The notes beneath the pieces were generated by a model. That model worked only from the letters and a program-made list of their open reading frames with translations. It was not told where the DNA came from and searched no databases. Shown piece by piece: positions 22,804 to 30,189 of a stretch of DNA of 37,262 nt. The first letter of the stretch is position 1, and each line of letters opens with the position of its first letter. A program made the position numbers and the translations under genes. Origin of the DNA: Candidatus Segatella violae (GTDB lineage Bacteria > Bacteroidota > Bacteroidia > Bacteroidales > Bacteroidaceae); assembly GCA_002440225.1 (NCBI GenBank), contig DJSH01000003.1:1-37262 (forward strand), given 5' to 3'.

Positions 22804-23556
22804 CTATTCAGCGTTGTCGGAACGATGCTTTCTCTGCAGCCTCTCCTCACGCTTCCTCTCTTTCATTTCCTCCTTGAGTTGCTTGGGGTCCTTGCCCGCC
22901 AATACGATGACAAACTCGCCCCGAGGCTCATTCTCCTCGAAATGGGCTATCACCTCGGCTAGCGTACCACGCACACTCTCCTCATGAATCTTGGAGATTT
23001 CACGGCAGCAACTCACCTGTCGGTCTTCGCCGAACACCTCGGCAAACTGTTGCAGTGTCTTCACCACCCGATAAGGCGACTCATAGAATATCATCGTGCG
23101 CACCTCGTCTTTGAGGGATTCGAGATAAGTTTGCCTGCCTTTCTTCTGCGGGATGAATCCCTCGAAACAGAAGCGGTCGCAGGGTAAGCCCGACGAGACG
23201 ATGGCTGGGATGCAAGCCGTAGCACCCGGCAATGTTTGCACTGTGATGCCCGCCTTGGCTGCCTCACGAGCCAGGAAGAAACCCGGGTCACTGATGCCCG
23301 GCGTGCCCGCATCGCTAATCAAGGCGATGGTTTCGCCAGCCTTGAGTCGCTCCACGATGGCTGCCGACGTGCCATGTTCGTTGAACTTGTGGTGAGCCAC
23401 TAATCGATTGTGAATATTGAAATGCTTCAATAGGACGCTCGATGTTCGAGTGTCCTCGGCGAGCACAAAATCAGCTTCTTTCAGAACCCTGATGGCCCGC
23501 ATTGTCATGTCCTCCATGTTGCCTACCGGAGTCGGTACGATATATAATATGCCCAT
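22804..23556 (-). CDS. rsmI: 16S rRNA (cytidine 1402-2'-O)-methyltransferase
   Basis: RsmI methylates the ribose of C1402 in the 16S rRNA decoding centre, using SAM. The 250-residue tetrapyrrole-methylase-fold protein has LYIVPTPVGNMEDMT, LAEDTRTS, the SAM loop ALISDAGTPGISDPG and the LPGATA segment, then FEGFIPQKKGRQ and FYESPYRVVKTL. It ends in a basic tail. I use ATG 23556, since the longer frame from 23589 would include the promoter. The predicted transcript start is within a few bases of this ATG, so the leader is very short or absent. Confidence 0.95.
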   Translation of the reverse strand: MGILYIVPTPVGNMEDMTMRAIRVLKEADFVLAEDTRTSSVLLKHFNIHNRLVAHHKFNEHGTSAAIVERLKAGETIALISDAGTPGISDPGFFLAREAAKAGITVQTLPGATACIPAIVSSGLPCDRFCFEGFIPQKKGRQTYLESLKDEVRTMIFYESPYRVVKTLQQFAEVFGEDRQVSCCREISKIHEESVRGTLAEVIAHFEENEPRGEFVIVLAGKDPKQLKEEMKERKREERLQRKHRSDNAE

Positions 23557-23564
23557 ACAGCGTA

Positions 23565-23594
23565 CAAATGTAGTTAATAAATCTTTCATAGCAA
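23565..23594 (-). promoter_or_regulatory. Promoter of rsmI, nearly leaderless
   Basis: The minus strand has TTTG (23591-23594), 18 nt, then TACATTTG (23565-23572). The expected transcription start falls next to ATG 23556. Confidence 0.5.
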
Positions 23595-23605
23595 AAAAAA
23601 ATGGA

Positions 23606-23613
23606 TTATCTTT
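23606..23613 (+). promoter_or_regulatory. Candidate -7 box of tdk
   Basis: TATCTTTG followed by C lies 39 nt before ATG 23652. It is back-to-back with the rsmI promoter. The -33 region is A-rich without an exact TTTG. Confidence 0.55.
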
Positions 23614-23651
23614 GCATTTTTTAAAACCTTATTATTAATTTTGCCCCCGAA

Positions 23652-24233
23652 ATGACAGAAAATCTAATTGGGGAAGCACACCGCCCCGGAAGAATTGAAG
23701 TAGTGTGCGGTTCAATGTTCTCGGGAAAAACCGAGGAATTGATACGGAGAATGAAGCGAGCCAAGTTTGCCAAACAGAAGGTGGAAATCTTCAAGCCTTC
23801 CATCGACTCTCGTTACTCCGAGGAAGACGTAGTGAGCCATGACCGGAACTCTATCCGATCCACTCCTATCGACTCCTCTGGATCCATCCTCTTATTGGCT
23901 TCAGACATCGACGTGGTAGGTATAGACGAAGCACAGTTCTTTGACAATGGCTTGGTAGAGGTTTGCAATGAACTTGCCAACCGCGGCGTGCGTGTCATCG
24001 TGGCAGGTCTCGACATGGATTACAAGGGCGTGCCCTTCGGTCCGATACCAGCCCTTTGCGCCATCGCCGACGAGGTGACCAAGGTACACGCCATCTGCGT
24101 GAAGTGTGGTGCTCTCGCCTATGTGAGCCATCGACTCGTACACAACGACAAGCGTGTGTTGCTAGGCGAGCAAGACGAATACGAGCCGCTGTGCAGAGAA
24201 TGCTATCAAAAGGCCATCCGCAACGAGGCGTAA
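23652..24233 (+). CDS. tdk: Thymidine kinase (type II)
   Basis: Tdk phosphorylates thymidine to dTMP in nucleotide salvage. The 193-residue product has the P-loop GSMFSGKT at 20-27, the Mg-binding DEAQFF segment, the GLDMDYKGVPFGP lasso-like region, and zinc cysteines in CVKCG and CRECY. This is the TK1-like tetrameric type. It has its own promoter, and the AI-2E family gene follows after a 45-nt AT-rich repetitive spacer. Confidence 0.96.
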   Translation: MTENLIGEAHRPGRIEVVCGSMFSGKTEELIRRMKRAKFAKQKVEIFKPSIDSRYSEEDVVSHDRNSIRSTPIDSSGSILLLASDIDVVGIDEAQFFDNGLVEVCNELANRGVRVIVAGLDMDYKGVPFGPIPALCAIADEVTKVHAICVKCGALAYVSHRLVHNDKRVLLGEQDEYEPLCRECYQKAIRNEA

Positions 24234-24237
24234 CTTT

Positions 24238-24278
24238 TTAATTATTAATTCATAATTCTTTATTATTAATTCTTAATT
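24238..24278 (+). repeat. AT-rich spacer with repeated TTATTAATTC units
   Basis: The spacer between tdk and the AI-2E gene is made almost entirely of TTAATT and TTATTAATTC blocks with two full copies of the longer unit. A similar AT stretch occurs upstream of ricT near 31410-31440. Low complexity limits interpretation. Confidence 0.4.
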
Positions 24279-25400
24279 ATGAGTAAGGAAATTACATTCG
24301 ATAAGTTTATCCGTTGGGCGGGTGTCGCCATCTTGGTGATTGCCGTGCTCTTCATCGTCAATTACTTGAGCGAGGTACTCTTGCCATTCTTCATCGCATG
24401 GTTTTTCGCTTACCTGCTCTACCCTGTGGTGAAGTTTATCGAAACCAAGCTACACATCAAGGTGCGAGCCATCTCCATCCTCCTTGCAATGGGAGCTGCC
24501 ATTGCCATCGTAGGAGGCGTGCTGTGGCTCATCATCCCTCCGATGATAGACCAGTTTGATAAACTTGGCGACGTGCTTACGCGATGGCTCCACCAAACCA
24601 CCCACACCAACAACCTCACGGCAATGATAAAAAACTGGCTCAGTGCCAACCAAGACCAGGTTGAACATTTCCTGAAGAGCAAGGATTTCAGCGATGCCTT
24701 GAAAACGGCAATGCCTAAGGTATTCTCCGTAGTGGGACAGACAGCCAACATACTCATCAGCATCGTGGCTTCGATGATTACCTTATTATATATGTTCTTC
24801 ATCCTGCTCGACTATGAGACACTGACAGCCAACTGGGTGCGCATCTTCCCAAAGAAGAACAGACCTTTCTGGCACTCCCTGATGAAGGATGTAGAGCGAG
24901 AGCTCAACAATTACATACGTGGTCAAGGTATGGTGGCCCTTTGCATGGGCATCATGTTCTGTATAGGTTTCACCATCATCGGTTTCCCTATGGCGATAGG
25001 CCTGGGCATACTTATCGGCATCATGGACTTGGTGCCATACCTGCATACCTTCGCTTTGATACCTACAGCCTTCCTCGCCATGCTGAAGGCCGCCGACACG
25101 GGGCAGAATTTCTGGCTTGTTTTCGGCTTGGCGTTCCTGGTATTCTGCGTGGTACAGGTGATAACGGACATGGTGGTCACGCCGAAGATTATGGGCAAAG
25201 CGATGGGACTCAACCCAGCCATCCTGCTCTTGAGCCTCTCGGTATGGGGCGCCTTGCTCGGATTCCTCGGCTTGATAGTAGCGCTTCCACTCACCACCCT
25301 TCTCATCGCCTATTGGCAGAGATATGTGACGCGCGAGAAGCCACAATATCATGCACTCACGACAGACGCCGAAGTGCCCAAAGAACAAGAAAAAGAGTAA
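24279..25400 (+). CDS. AI-2E (PerM) family membrane protein
   Basis: The 373-residue protein has about seven or eight membrane helices arranged as in PerM/YdiK/TqsA proteins. Two helices come first (about 12-50), then a third near 63-85, a soluble stretch (about 86-145), and a C-terminal helical block containing GLGILIGIMDLVPYLH and NPAILLLSLSVWGALLGFLGLIVALPLTT. The family includes AI-2 exporters, Na+/H+ antiporters and putative permeases, so the substrate cannot be assigned. It probably shares the tdk transcript. The C-terminal tail is hydrophilic and charged. Confidence 0.85.
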   Translation: MSKEITFDKFIRWAGVAILVIAVLFIVNYLSEVLLPFFIAWFFAYLLYPVVKFIETKLHIKVRAISILLAMGAAIAIVGGVLWLIIPPMIDQFDKLGDVLTRWLHQTTHTNNLTAMIKNWLSANQDQVEHFLKSKDFSDALKTAMPKVFSVVGQTANILISIVASMITLLYMFFILLDYETLTANWVRIFPKKNRPFWHSLMKDVERELNNYIRGQGMVALCMGIMFCIGFTIIGFPMAIGLGILIGIMDLVPYLHTFALIPTAFLAMLKAADTGQNFWLVFGLAFLVFCVVQVITDMVVTPKIMGKAMGLNPAILLLSLSVWGALLGFLGLIVALPLTTLLIAYWQRYVTREKPQYHALTTDAEVPKEQEKE

Positions 25401-25467
25401 AAAACGAGTGCTAAAGAGCCCCCAAAGGAAGAAAATAGCAGAAAATCAACAAAAAATAAGCTAAATA

Positions 25468-25499
25468 TTTGGCAGTTTCGATTTTTTGCCGTATCTTTG
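25468..25499 (+). promoter_or_regulatory. Sigma-ABfr promoter of tRNA-Lys
   Basis: TTTG (25468-25471), exactly 20 nt, then TATCTTTG (25492-25499). Transcription should start near 25506, leaving a 25-nt 5' leader before the mature tRNA. Confidence 0.8.
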
Positions 25500-25530
25500 C
25501 ACTCGCTTTTGAAACATAAAGCAAGAGATT

Positions 25531-25603
25531 GACTCGCTAGCTCAGCTGGTAGAGCACAACACTTTTAATGTTGGGGTCATGGGTTCGAGCCCCATGCGAG
25601 TCA
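25531..25603 (+). tRNA. tRNA-Lys (anticodon TTT)
   Basis: This 73-nt cloverleaf pairs GACTCGC (25531-25537) with GCGAGTC (25596-25602) and has discriminator A at 25603. The D arm is GCTC..GAGC, the anticodon loop CTTTTAA has TTT at 25564-25566, and the T loop is TTCGAGC. The CCA end is not encoded and must be added by CCA transferase. It is the only gene between its promoter and terminator. Confidence 0.97.
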
Positions 25604-25613
25604 CATATCTCAG

Positions 25614-25647
25614 AAAAAGGACTTTCCTCATCGGAAAGTCCTTTTTT
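25614..25647. terminator. Terminator after tRNA-Lys, shared with the nuclease gene
   Basis: AAAAAGGACTTTCC (25614-25627) pairs with GGAAAGTCCTTTTT around a five-base loop, followed by a T-run. The A-run makes it usable on the minus strand for the convergent nuclease gene. Confidence 0.8.
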
Positions 25648-25669
25648 CTTTTTGGCAATTACCTGGTGA

Positions 25670-26443
25670 CTACCATTGCCCTAGATCGGCTTTCGCCTCA
25701 ACCTTCTTCTCTACATTATCTGGCAACTTGGAGAAGAAATCATAACCGGTAATGCGTTCTACCTCATCCACAGAGTTGACAAAGTCCTTCTTCTGCAAAC
25801 CAGTCTCTGTCTGATTGCGACAGATAAAACCAATGGCTTGCGGATTCTTACCCGTGCGCAGGATGACCTTGAAGAAGGCATCAGGTACTACAACCTTGTT
25901 CTTTCCCAACTTGCGATGCTGCTTGTTGAGATAGATAGGACCACAAACGATATAGACCTTGCCATATTTCTTCGCCCATGAGCGACATTGCTGCTCTATG
26001 CTATTCCACACTCCCGCGTTCAAGGCATGAGTCTGAGGGCACATGTTGGTCATCAGAAAGCATTCGTCCATAGCCCTTTGACTCCACTTGTTGTCGCCAG
26101 CAGGGCACATGTGTCCTTTATCAAATCCAGTCCTGAAATAATCGGAGATGGTGCCTTTGGGAGAAGGCATATCCTCATCATCTTGAAACTTGCCACGAGG
26201 CAACGAGCCCGAAGCATGCTCACGAGTCAATGTCCAAGCCACCCAGTTAGGCTCTCTCGTATCATGGTTATACGACACCGTATAAGCCAATCGGTGCTTA
26301 ATCGTTTGAGAGATTTTATTCTTTGAGACAGGAATCTCCACCCCCGCCACATCACCTTGCGGAGCTGGCACCATGAACGAAGAGAACAATGCGATGGTCA
26401 ACGCCATCACCCACAACTTAAAATTACCTAGATATTTTTTCAT
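25670..26443 (-). CDS. Secreted DNA/RNA non-specific endonuclease (NUC1 family)
   Basis: The 257-residue product has an N-terminal signal/anchor (about 8-28), so it is exported. The beta-beta-alpha-metal nuclease motif reads D-K-G-H-M-C-P-A-G-D (Asp108 to Asp117), with general base His111. Most family members have DRGH, so Lys109 is a conservative change. The metal-binding Asn is probably Asn142 in LNAGVWNSIE. It should degrade single- and double-stranded nucleic acids outside the cytoplasm, perhaps for nutrient recovery. It stands alone between the two tRNA genes with its own promoter; no immunity gene accompanies it. Confidence 0.9.
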   Translation of the reverse strand: MKKYLGNFKLWVMALTIALFSSFMVPAPQGDVAGVEIPVSKNKISQTIKHRLAYTVSYNHDTREPNWVAWTLTREHASGSLPRGKFQDDEDMPSPKGTISDYFRTGFDKGHMCPAGDNKWSQRAMDECFLMTNMCPQTHALNAGVWNSIEQQCRSWAKKYGKVYIVCGPIYLNKQHRKLGKNKVVVPDAFFKVILRTGKNPQAIGFICRNQTETGLQKKDFVNSVDEVERITGYDFFSKLPDNVEKKVEAKADLGQW

Positions 26444-26495
26444 AATCTTCCTTGTTTTTGTCTTCTTTTACGAAGAATCTATGTTAAATCTTCTG

Positions 26496-26503
26496 CAAAA
26501 GTA
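26496..26503 (-). promoter_or_regulatory. Candidate -7 box of the nuclease gene
   Basis: The minus strand reads TACTTTTG followed by C, a TAnnTTTG match giving a leader of about 45 nt before ATG 26443. The -33 element is not exact. Confidence 0.5.
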
Positions 26504-26542
26504 GTACATTTAGTGAAAACTCGCAAGATTATCTCAGTATTT

Positions 26543-26574
26543 TTTGCTTATTTCAAAATAAAAGTCTATCTTTG
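26543..26574 (+). promoter_or_regulatory. Sigma-ABfr promoter of tRNA-Pro
   Basis: TTTG (26543-26546), exactly 20 nt, then TATCTTTG (26567-26574), with the tRNA 24 nt further on. The layout matches that of tRNA-Lys. Confidence 0.8.
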
Positions 26575-26597
26575 CATACGCTTTGAGAGCAAAGCAT

Positions 26598-26670
26598 CGG
26601 GATTTGGCGCAGTTGGTAGCGCACACGTCTGGGGGGCGCGAGGTCGCTGGTTCGAGTCCAGTAATCCCGA
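26598..26670 (+). tRNA. tRNA-Pro (anticodon GGG)
   Basis: The 73-nt molecule pairs CGGGATT (26598-26604) with AATCCCG (26663-26669), discriminator A. The D arm is GCGC..GCGC and the T arm CTGG-TTCGAGT-CCAG. The anticodon loop CTGGGGG has GGG at 26631-26633. In the anticodon stem (CACGT against GCGCG) position 28-42 is an A-C mismatch, while the other four pairs form (one T-G). CCA is not encoded. The tRNA should still be functional, but the stem is weaker than normal. Confidence 0.93.
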
Positions 26671-26784
26671 CAAATTTGCGGAGAAGATTAATTAATAGAT
26701 TTTAACTATCTATTGATGCAATGTTTTCTATCTTTTCGTGTTTATACATTGGAAAGAATAGTAACAAATAAAACATAATAGCAA

Positions 26785-27438
26785 ATGAAAAAGATTAAAG
26801 CATTATCAATCGTAGCTGCATTCATCGCAGCATTCGCATTCTCGTCTTGTAACAGCAGTAGCGACAATAGTTTCCAATGGCCTTCAGCCCAAGAGTCTAG
26901 CTCAATGCTATCAGAAGTGCAAGGCTATCATAGCGCAGGTCTCTTGCTACCAGCTAGTGTCAACGCCAATTCGAACTCTACAAATGCAGACAAATTCGAG
27001 AAAGACAGTCTTACGACTACTTGCGTCATTACATCTTCAGACAGCACGCTCACATTACAAAATGTAGATGTCGCCAAGTTTGCAAAGTATATCAATGACG
27101 AAACCATTAGTAAAGAAGTAGCAAAGTTGCCAGCACAAGACTTGAAGATAAAGCTCATTCCATACAACTATCAGCAGCGTACTTTCGTAACAGCAACCAA
27201 CGATATTACATACACCAACGAAGCTGGTAAAAAAGTACAAATCCAGTTCTATTCTGGCATCAACAACCTCTCTTACGGAGGAATCGGAACCAGAAAAGAT
27301 AATAGTAAAAGGGAGCTGATACTCAATGTAACACCCGGTCGCATTCTGGTAGATGGTTCAACAAAAGATGTACTTAAGACATATTCTTATCAAGGGTACA
27401 ACATGCCATATGTGGCGACACTAGAAGTTGTATTATAA
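26785..27438 (+). CDS. Uncharacterised lipoprotein
   Basis: The 217-residue product has a lipoprotein signal with lipobox A-F-S-S-C (Cys22), followed by a Ser/Asn-rich tether (N-S-S-S-D-N-S). The mature domain (about 30-217) looks beta-rich, with alternating hydrophobic strands such as DLKIKLIPYNY, RELILNVTPGRILV and VATLEVVL, and it has no cysteines after the lipid site. It may belong to the Bacteroidetes DUF4840 group, but I am not sure. Codon use is AT-richer than in its neighbours, and it sits right after a tRNA gene, a common place for acquired genes. No partner gene is adjacent. Confidence 0.75.
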   Translation: MKKIKALSIVAAFIAAFAFSSCNSSSDNSFQWPSAQESSSMLSEVQGYHSAGLLLPASVNANSNSTNADKFEKDSLTTTCVITSSDSTLTLQNVDVAKFAKYINDETISKEVAKLPAQDLKIKLIPYNYQQRTFVTATNDITYTNEAGKKVQIQFYSGINNLSYGGIGTRKDNSKRELILNVTPGRILVDGSTKDVLKTYSYQGYNMPYVATLEVVL

Positions 27439-27500
27439 AGAAACTTACAATAATATATATGTTAATACTCTCTTAAAAATTAAACAAAGAAAACTAATAG

Positions 27501-27540
27501 AGGCGCAATCTTCGGGATGAAGGTTGCGCCTCGCTTTTTA
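27501..27540 (+). terminator. Terminator after the lipoprotein gene
   Basis: AGGCGCAATCTT (27501-27512) pairs with AAGGTTGCGCCT (one G-T pair) around a seven-base loop, followed by CGCTTTTTA. Confidence 0.8.
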
Positions 27541-27543
27541 TGG

Positions 27544-27573
27544 TTGGCATCCTCGACGAAGCAAAGATGCCAA
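27544..27573 (-). terminator. Possible terminator of the sugar porter gene
   Basis: TTGGCATC (27544-27551) and GATGCCAA (27566-27573) form an 8-bp stem just beyond the minus-strand stop at 27596. On the minus strand an A-rich rather than T-rich tail follows, so efficiency is doubtful. Confidence 0.35.
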
Positions 27574-27595
27574 TAATCTATCTATAGTTAAAATA

Positions 27596-29062
27596 TCAAG
27601 CCTCTTCTTTCTTCCAAAGCTTACTCATATCCTCCAAACTCTTGCCCTTGGTCTCTGGCACGAGTTTCCAAACGAAGATAGCTGCAATGACGCAGATGGC
27701 TCCATAGAGTCCATAAGTGAACCAATGACCAAAGTCATCGCCCTGAGTCAAATGCATGTTGAACATTGGTACGAAGGTTGAACTTACAATGAAATTGAAT
27801 ATCCACTGGAATGCCACGGCGATAGCTACGGCAGCACCACGGATGGTGTTAGGGAAGAGCTCGGCAATGAGCACCCATGCGATAGGTCCCCAAGAGAACA
27901 TGAAGCTGGCGCTATAAACCATGATGCTGAGCATCGTAATAGTACTCAGAGCCGCATTGCCGAAGGTCAAGGCTACACCGAGCGCACCAATAGCCATGCC
28001 GATGGAGCCACAGATAAGCAATGGCTTGCGACCCAATTTCTCTACGGTGAACACTGCTACCAAGGTGAACGAGATGTTCACGATACCCATGATGACGGTT
28101 TGAACCATAGGGTTGCCCATGCCCATATCCTGGAAGATACGAGGAGCATAGTAAAGCACGGCGTTGATACCCACAGCCTGCTGGAACACAGAAAGCATCA
28201 CACCTACGAAGATGCACATGAAACCATAAGAGAAGAGTTTTTCCGTCTTCACGGTCACGGTGTTCTTGATGTCGTGGATAATCTCCTTCGCCTTCTCCGA
28301 ACCATTGATCTTGGAGAGAATACCGTATGCCTTCTCATCTTGCCCCACCATCACGAGATAACGAGGTGTCTCAGGTACAAAGCAGATGAGGAAAGTGAAC
28401 AAACCTGCTGGCACACATTCACTTCCAAACATATAGCGCCAACCTGTCTCGATGGTCCACTGGGCATCCATCAAATTGGCGATATGACCAGCTGCATCAT
28501 AGATAGGATTGGCATGCGAGCCCATGATGACGAAGTTGACGAAGTAAACCACCAGCTGACCGAAGATGATGGCAAACTGGTTCCAACTCACCAACATACC
28601 ACGGATGTTGCTAGGAGCCACCTCGCCAATGTACATAGGACAGATGGCAGAAGCCATACCCACACCGATACCACCAAGCACTCGGTAGCAATTGAAGACA
28701 ACCAAAAGATTCCAGTCGGCCACCCCCTGCGGCATGATGTAAGTCTCTGGCTCCATGGATCCCCAAGCAGACAGGAAGAAGCAGATGCCCGCGAAAATAA
28801 GCGAACGCTTGCGTCCAAACTTGCTGGCAAAGAGACCAGAGAGAGAACTACCGATGATACAACCGATCAAAGCACTGGAAGAAGTAAATCCATGCATGAA
28901 ATCGGTATACTCGAAATCACTCGCACCCTTGAAGAATGCTTGCAAACCCTTCTCGGCACCCGATATCACTGCGGTATCGTAACCGAAAAGCAGACCGCCC
29001 AAAACGGCGACCATCACAATTGAGATAAGATAGGCTTTAGAGCCCGATTGATTTTGTTCCAT
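27596..29062 (-). CDS. Sugar-porter MFS transporter (XylE-like)
   Basis: The 488-residue protein from ATG 29062 has twelve predicted membrane helices and the sugar-porter signatures. These are GGLLFGYDTAVISG in helix 1, GRKRSL in loop 2-3, GGIGVGMASAICPMYIGEVAP in helix 4, PETPRYL before the central loop, QQAVGINAVLYYAP in helix 7, GRKPLL, and PETKGKSLED at the end. It should import xylose, glucose or a similar sugar by proton symport. The upstream frame to 29116 adds 18 residues lacking family similarity. It is divergent from metF and not linked to a catabolic operon here, so the substrate is open. Confidence 0.93.
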   Translation of the reverse strand: MEQNQSGSKAYLISIVMVAVLGGLLFGYDTAVISGAEKGLQAFFKGASDFEYTDFMHGFTSSSALIGCIIGSSLSGLFASKFGRKRSLIFAGICFFLSAWGSMEPETYIMPQGVADWNLLVVFNCYRVLGGIGVGMASAICPMYIGEVAPSNIRGMLVSWNQFAIIFGQLVVYFVNFVIMGSHANPIYDAAGHIANLMDAQWTIETGWRYMFGSECVPAGLFTFLICFVPETPRYLVMVGQDEKAYGILSKINGSEKAKEIIHDIKNTVTVKTEKLFSYGFMCIFVGVMLSVFQQAVGINAVLYYAPRIFQDMGMGNPMVQTVIMGIVNISFTLVAVFTVEKLGRKPLLICGSIGMAIGALGVALTFGNAALSTITMLSIMVYSASFMFSWGPIAWVLIAELFPNTIRGAAVAIAVAFQWIFNFIVSSTFVPMFNMHLTQGDDFGHWFTYGLYGAICVIAAIFVWKLVPETKGKSLEDMSKLWKKEEA

Positions 29063-29150
29063 CTTATTTAGGTTTTGATAATCCAACTTTAAACATGTTT
29101 TATGTAGAAATCGCACATTGTTTACTATAATATACGAACTTTCTTACTAA

Positions 29151-29219
29151 ATATTACGTATAACGTGCGGTTTTCCCCCATTTTTTTTGTAAATTTGCAA
29201 CCAAAATAGATATTACGTA
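29151..29219. repeat. Direct repeat ATATTACGTA flanking the metF promoter
   Basis: ATATTACGTA occurs at 29151-29160 and 29210-29219, bracketing the metF -7 box. The second copy is part of the 10-bp palindrome ATTACGTAAT (29212-29221), which touches the metF ATG. They may be regulator sites, for example for metF control. Confidence 0.4.
29190..29197 (+). promoter_or_regulatory. Candidate -7 box of metF
   Basis: TAAATTTG followed by C lies 24 nt before ATG 29222. No exact -33 TTTG is at the standard spacing. The leader is too short for a riboswitch. Confidence 0.5.
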
Positions 29220-29221
29220 AT

Positions 29222-30178
29222 ATGAATATAGCAGATTTTTTCAATAAAGAGGGCAACAAGAGAGGTTTCTCCTTCGAGGTTTTGCCTCCGCTCAAAGGCA
29301 ATGGCACTGCGGCTTTGTTCCGCACCATCGATGCCTTGAAGGAGTTTGCCCCTAGATTTATCAACATCACAACCCATCACAGCGAATTCGTTTACAAGGA
29401 GCTAGACAATGGGCTCTTGACCCGCCAACGTGTGCGCCGTCGCCCTGGAACGGTAGCCATAGCAGGTGCCATACAAAACAAGTACGACATTCCTGTCATC
29501 CCTCATATTATCTGTAGTGGTGCCACCAAGGAAGACATCGAGTATGAATTGCTAGACCTACAATTTCTTGGTATCTCCAATGTGCTCGTACTCCGTGGCG
29601 ACAAGGCAAAGGAAGACAGGCAGTTTACTCCTACCCCTAACGGATATGCACATGCCACCGACCTGTTGAAACAAATCAACCAGTTCAACAATGGATTCTT
29701 CGTTGACGGCACACCTATCAAGCATCCGGGCGAGCAATTCTACTGTGGCGTGGCTTGTTATCCAGAGAAACATGAGGAAGCACCCAACCTGGAAATGGAC
29801 CTGCAGCATCTCTTGGAGAAGCAACAACTCGGTGCCGCTTACGCTGTAACCCAGCTGTTCTACGACAACAAGAAGTTCTACGACTTTGTTGAGAAGGCAC
29901 GACAAATGGGCATCACCATTCCTATCATCCCAGCCATCAAGCCTTTCGCCAAGTTGAGCCAGCTCACCGTGGTGCCAAAGACTTTCCATTGCGACATCCC
30001 TGAGGAACTGGCAAAGGAGGTTCTGAAATGCAAAAGCGATGACGACGCCAAGGCACTCGGCATCGAATGGACAACGGCTCAGGTAAAAGACCTATTCGAG
30101 CATGGCTATAACAATGTACATTTCTTCACGGTATCGGCTGTGGAGAGCGTCAAACAAATAGCAAAGATTCTGTTCTAA
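29222..30178 (+). CDS. metF: 5,10-Methylenetetrahydrofolate reductase
   Basis: MetF reduces methylene-THF to methyl-THF with FAD, providing methyl groups for methionine synthesis. The 318-residue TIM-barrel protein shows FSFEVLPPLKG with the catalytic Glu, FINITTHH, HIICSGATKEDIE, VLVLRGDKA (FAD/folate loop), CGVACYPEKHEEAPN and AVTQLFYDNKKFYDFVEKAR. Length is normal for the bacterial single-domain form. holB starts 11 nt after the stop, so the two are cotranscribed. Confidence 0.96.
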   Translation: MNIADFFNKEGNKRGFSFEVLPPLKGNGTAALFRTIDALKEFAPRFINITTHHSEFVYKELDNGLLTRQRVRRRPGTVAIAGAIQNKYDIPVIPHIICSGATKEDIEYELLDLQFLGISNVLVLRGDKAKEDRQFTPTPNGYAHATDLLKQINQFNNGFFVDGTPIKHPGEQFYCGVACYPEKHEEAPNLEMDLQHLLEKQQLGAAYAVTQLFYDNKKFYDFVEKARQMGITIPIIPAIKPFAKLSQLTVVPKTFHCDIPEELAKEVLKCKSDDDAKALGIEWTTAQVKDLFEHGYNNVHFFTVSAVESVKQIAKILF

Positions 30179-30189
30179 ACAAAAGTTCA

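Noticed and set aside
25670..26443. Secreted nuclease as a bacteriocin or toxin with an immunity gene
   Set aside because: No toxin-delivery domain and no immunity gene next to it; a simple secreted NUC1 nuclease explains the sequence.
26694..26714. Terminator of tRNA-Pro (AATAGAT/ATCTATT hairpin)
   Set aside because: The stem is a weak 7-bp AT-rich one and no T-tract follows, so I do not call it.
29063..29221. SAM riboswitch upstream of metF
   Set aside because: The predicted leader is under 20 nt, too short for any known SAM aptamer.
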